Source of the DNA: Defluviicoccus sp. bin129
GTDB taxonomy: Bacteria; Pseudomonadota; Alphaproteobacteria; MPNO01
DNA: 61,681 bases
Assembly (NCBI GenBank): GCA_002239065.1
Contig: MPNO01000022.1
Location: 1 to 61,681 of the forward strand
Direction: 5' to 3'
The translations under genes were made by a program, and so were the position numbers. The notes beneath the pieces were generated by a model. That model did no database searches and had not been told where the DNA came from. It saw nothing but the letters and a program-made list of their open reading frames with translations. Shown piece by piece: positions 60,607 through 61,681 of the stretch; position 1 is the first letter of the stretch, and each line of letters opens with the position of its first letter.

Positions 60607-60826
60607 CAGGCTGCTGAAAAACCCGCCACGCGCGGCCGGTTCGAAGGTTCCATCGGTTTTTTCGGGACATCGACGTTGCGGCGGGGGGTTCGCGGCCCGC
60701 CCGCGGCGGAGACGGGGGCGGGTTCTGCGTCTAACGGGCATCATGTCGGGGCCTCGGCGAGCAGTTTGGGCAGCCGGACCAGGTTGTAGGCGACGGCGGT
60801 CAGGGAGAACATCTTCGTAAGTCAAA
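60607..60826 (-). mobile_element. IS1182-type element, terminal fragment
   Basis: The minus strand ends a transposase with MFSLTAVAYNLVRLPKLLAE and a TGA at 60741-60743, the usual C-terminus of IS1182/IS5-group transposases. Downstream, next to the IS630 right end, is CAGGCTGCTGAAAAA (about 60607-60621), a typical terminal repeat of such elements. The rest of the element is missing beyond about 60826. Confidence 0.75.
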
Positions 60827-61002
60827 CGATCTCAAGCCCTCTGGAGCGATCTGGAGCCCTCTGGAGCATGATATTGCAACGGGTTATGGGATTTCCCTAA
60901 ATCCCCTGGAGTTCTCCTGAGCGGTCCTGAGTACCCCCTAATTTGATCTCTGGTGTTGGGTAGAGTGTTGACAGGATTTTCCACGAATCCGATAATCCCT
61001 CC
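60827..61002 (+). promoter_or_regulatory. Integrase leader region with strong promoter
   Basis: Short direct repeats (CCTCTGGAGC twice at 60838-60865; TCCTGAG twice near 60914-60931) could be recombinase arm sites. TTGACA (60968-60973), 17 bases, GATAAT (60991-60996) is a near-consensus promoter whose start would fall at about the integrase ATG (61003), giving a leaderless or nearly leaderless message. No tRNA 3' end is seen. Confidence 0.6.
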
Positions 61003-61681
61003 ATGACCGCTCCGAACCCTCCATCCGCCAAGCGCGTCGCCCGCGTCAAGCTGACGCTCACCAAGCGCGCCGTCGAGGCCATGACGCCCGGCGACAAGCC
61101 CTGGATCGCGTGGGACGACAAGCTCACCGGATTCGGCGTCCAGGTCCACCCCACCGGCGCCAAGTCCTTCCTCGTCAACTACCGCACCGACGGCGGCGGC
61201 AGGAACGCGCCCAACAAGCGCGTCGTCCTCGGCCGCTTCGGCAGGCTCACGGTGGACGAAGCCCGGAACATGGCCAAGCAGGCCCTCGGCAAGGCCGCCG
61301 GCGGCGACGACCCTGCGACGAAGCGCGCCACGGCGCGCGCCATGCCCCTGCTGGAAGACGCCTTCGAGGACTACATGAAGGTCAATCCGAAGCGGGCCGA
61401 GAGTTCCAACAGGATGTACCGCGCCGAGTTCGCCTACCTCCTCGGCGACTGGCGCACGCGACCGCTCGACGCCATCGAGCGGCGCGACGTGGAGGAGCGC
61501 TTCATCCGCCTCACGCGCGACCACGGCTGGGCGGGGGCCAACCGGTCGATCGCGCTGCTGCGCTCGGTCTACCGCCGTCCCTGCGTCGACATCGAGGGTT
61601 TGCGCAATCCGGTCGATCTGTGGCTCGCCGGCGGCGGCGAGTACCATCGCCCGAGGCGGCGCAAGATCTCCAACCCGGCCG
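61003..61681 (+). CDS. Tyrosine-type site-specific integrase, N-terminal part (cut by window end)
   Basis: The frame is open from ATG 61003 to the last base. The first 110 residues form the arm-binding DUF4102-like domain (KPWIAWDDKLTGFGVQVHPT, KSFLVNYRT, NKRVVLGRFGRLTVDEARNM), followed by the SAM-like core-binding domain (LEDAFEDYMKVNPKRAESSN). The catalytic domain lies beyond the window. Such integrases move genomic islands; it probably marks an island edge here. The upstream ATG choice is set by the promoter, which leaves no room for an earlier start. Confidence 0.88.
   Translation, partial: MTAPNPPSAKRVARVKLTLTKRAVEAMTPGDKPWIAWDDKLTGFGVQVHPTGAKSFLVNYRTDGGGRNAPNKRVVLGRFGRLTVDEARNMAKQALGKAAGGDDPATKRATARAMPLLEDAFEDYMKVNPKRAESSNRMYRAEFAYLLGDWRTRPLDAIERRDVEERFIRLTRDHGWAGANRSIALLRSVYRRPCVDIEGLRNPVDLWLAGGGEYHRPRRRKISNPA

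Noticed and set aside
60832..61647. A 271-codon minus-strand frame at the window end.
   Set aside because: The plus strand encodes an integrase N-terminus with conserved motifs; the minus frame is its shadow and also covers the promoter.

Overview
The window is a GC-rich (by eye well above 60%) stretch of bacterial chromosome. Gene content points to a heterotrophic alphaproteobacterium: four TRAP transporters (one with TAXI-type receptors), a polyamine-type and a LIV-type ABC transporter, Rieske oxygenases, many stand-alone flavin and metal oxygenases, and promoter-like sequences of the form CTTG(G/A)C-N17-CTA. The exact lineage cannot be fixed from sequence alone. There are no rRNA or tRNA genes and no CRISPR array that I can see.

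Layout. 0-3.2 kb: DUF1989 protein, a 5'-truncated ornithine cyclodeaminase relic, an SDR and a TenA-family protein, all on the minus strand. 3.5-7.5 kb: a PotDABC-type ABC transporter (+). 7.6-21.1 kb: one long minus-strand operon of eleven tightly packed genes. It opens with LivH-LivM-receptor-LivG, continues with a LivF fused to a Tm-1-like (UPF0261) domain and a 'PEP hydrolase' TIM barrel, then a flotillin with hendecad repeats, two SRPBCC proteins (one fused to a quinone oxidoreductase), a frameshifted alpha/beta hydrolase and an amidohydrolase. This is the best candidate here for an undescribed system. 21.3-23.2 kb: a graveyard of IS3, IS1380 and integrase fragments surrounding an intact 3-hydroxyanthranilate dioxygenase. 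23.5-26 kb: two tandem Rieske oxygenase alpha subunits. 26.3-29.3 kb: TRAP DctM-DctP-DctQ. 29.5-33 kb: a NicX-type 2,5-dihydroxypyridine dioxygenase, a PaaK-type CoA ligase, and a divergent amidohydrolase.

33.4-44.8 kb is a minus-strand accessory catabolic block: an ABC ATPase relic, a TAXI-TRAP system with two receptor-like proteins, a Rieske ferredoxin, a pair of 3-HAO-like double-CxxC proteins, a VOC dioxygenase-like protein, a creatinase-like M24 protein without metal ligands, an alpha/beta hydrolase, a luciferase-like monooxygenase and an HpaB/HsaA-type flavin monooxygenase. 45.2-48.2 kb: a second DctP plus fused DctQM TRAP. 48.3-57.4 kb: a TetR regulator and a minus-strand aromatic-type catabolic operon (FAD monooxygenase, TRAP receptor and permease, extradiol dioxygenase, MBL hydrolase, fumarylacetoacetase, O-methyltransferase). 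A sulfatase (57.7-59.3 kb) is divergent to it, and two related operator-like sites tie tetR to that divergent promoter region. 59.3-61.7 kb: an amidohydrolase stub cut off by an intact IS630 element with perfect 32-bp ends, an IS1182-type fragment, and the start of a tyrosine integrase running off the window.

Overall this reads as an accessory region for uptake and degradation of organic acids, amines and (hetero)aromatic compounds. It is repeatedly reshaped by insertion sequences, with several gene relics (ornithine cyclodeaminase, molybdenum hydroxylase large subunit, FAH-family protein, ABC ATPase, amidohydrolase) left between live operons.
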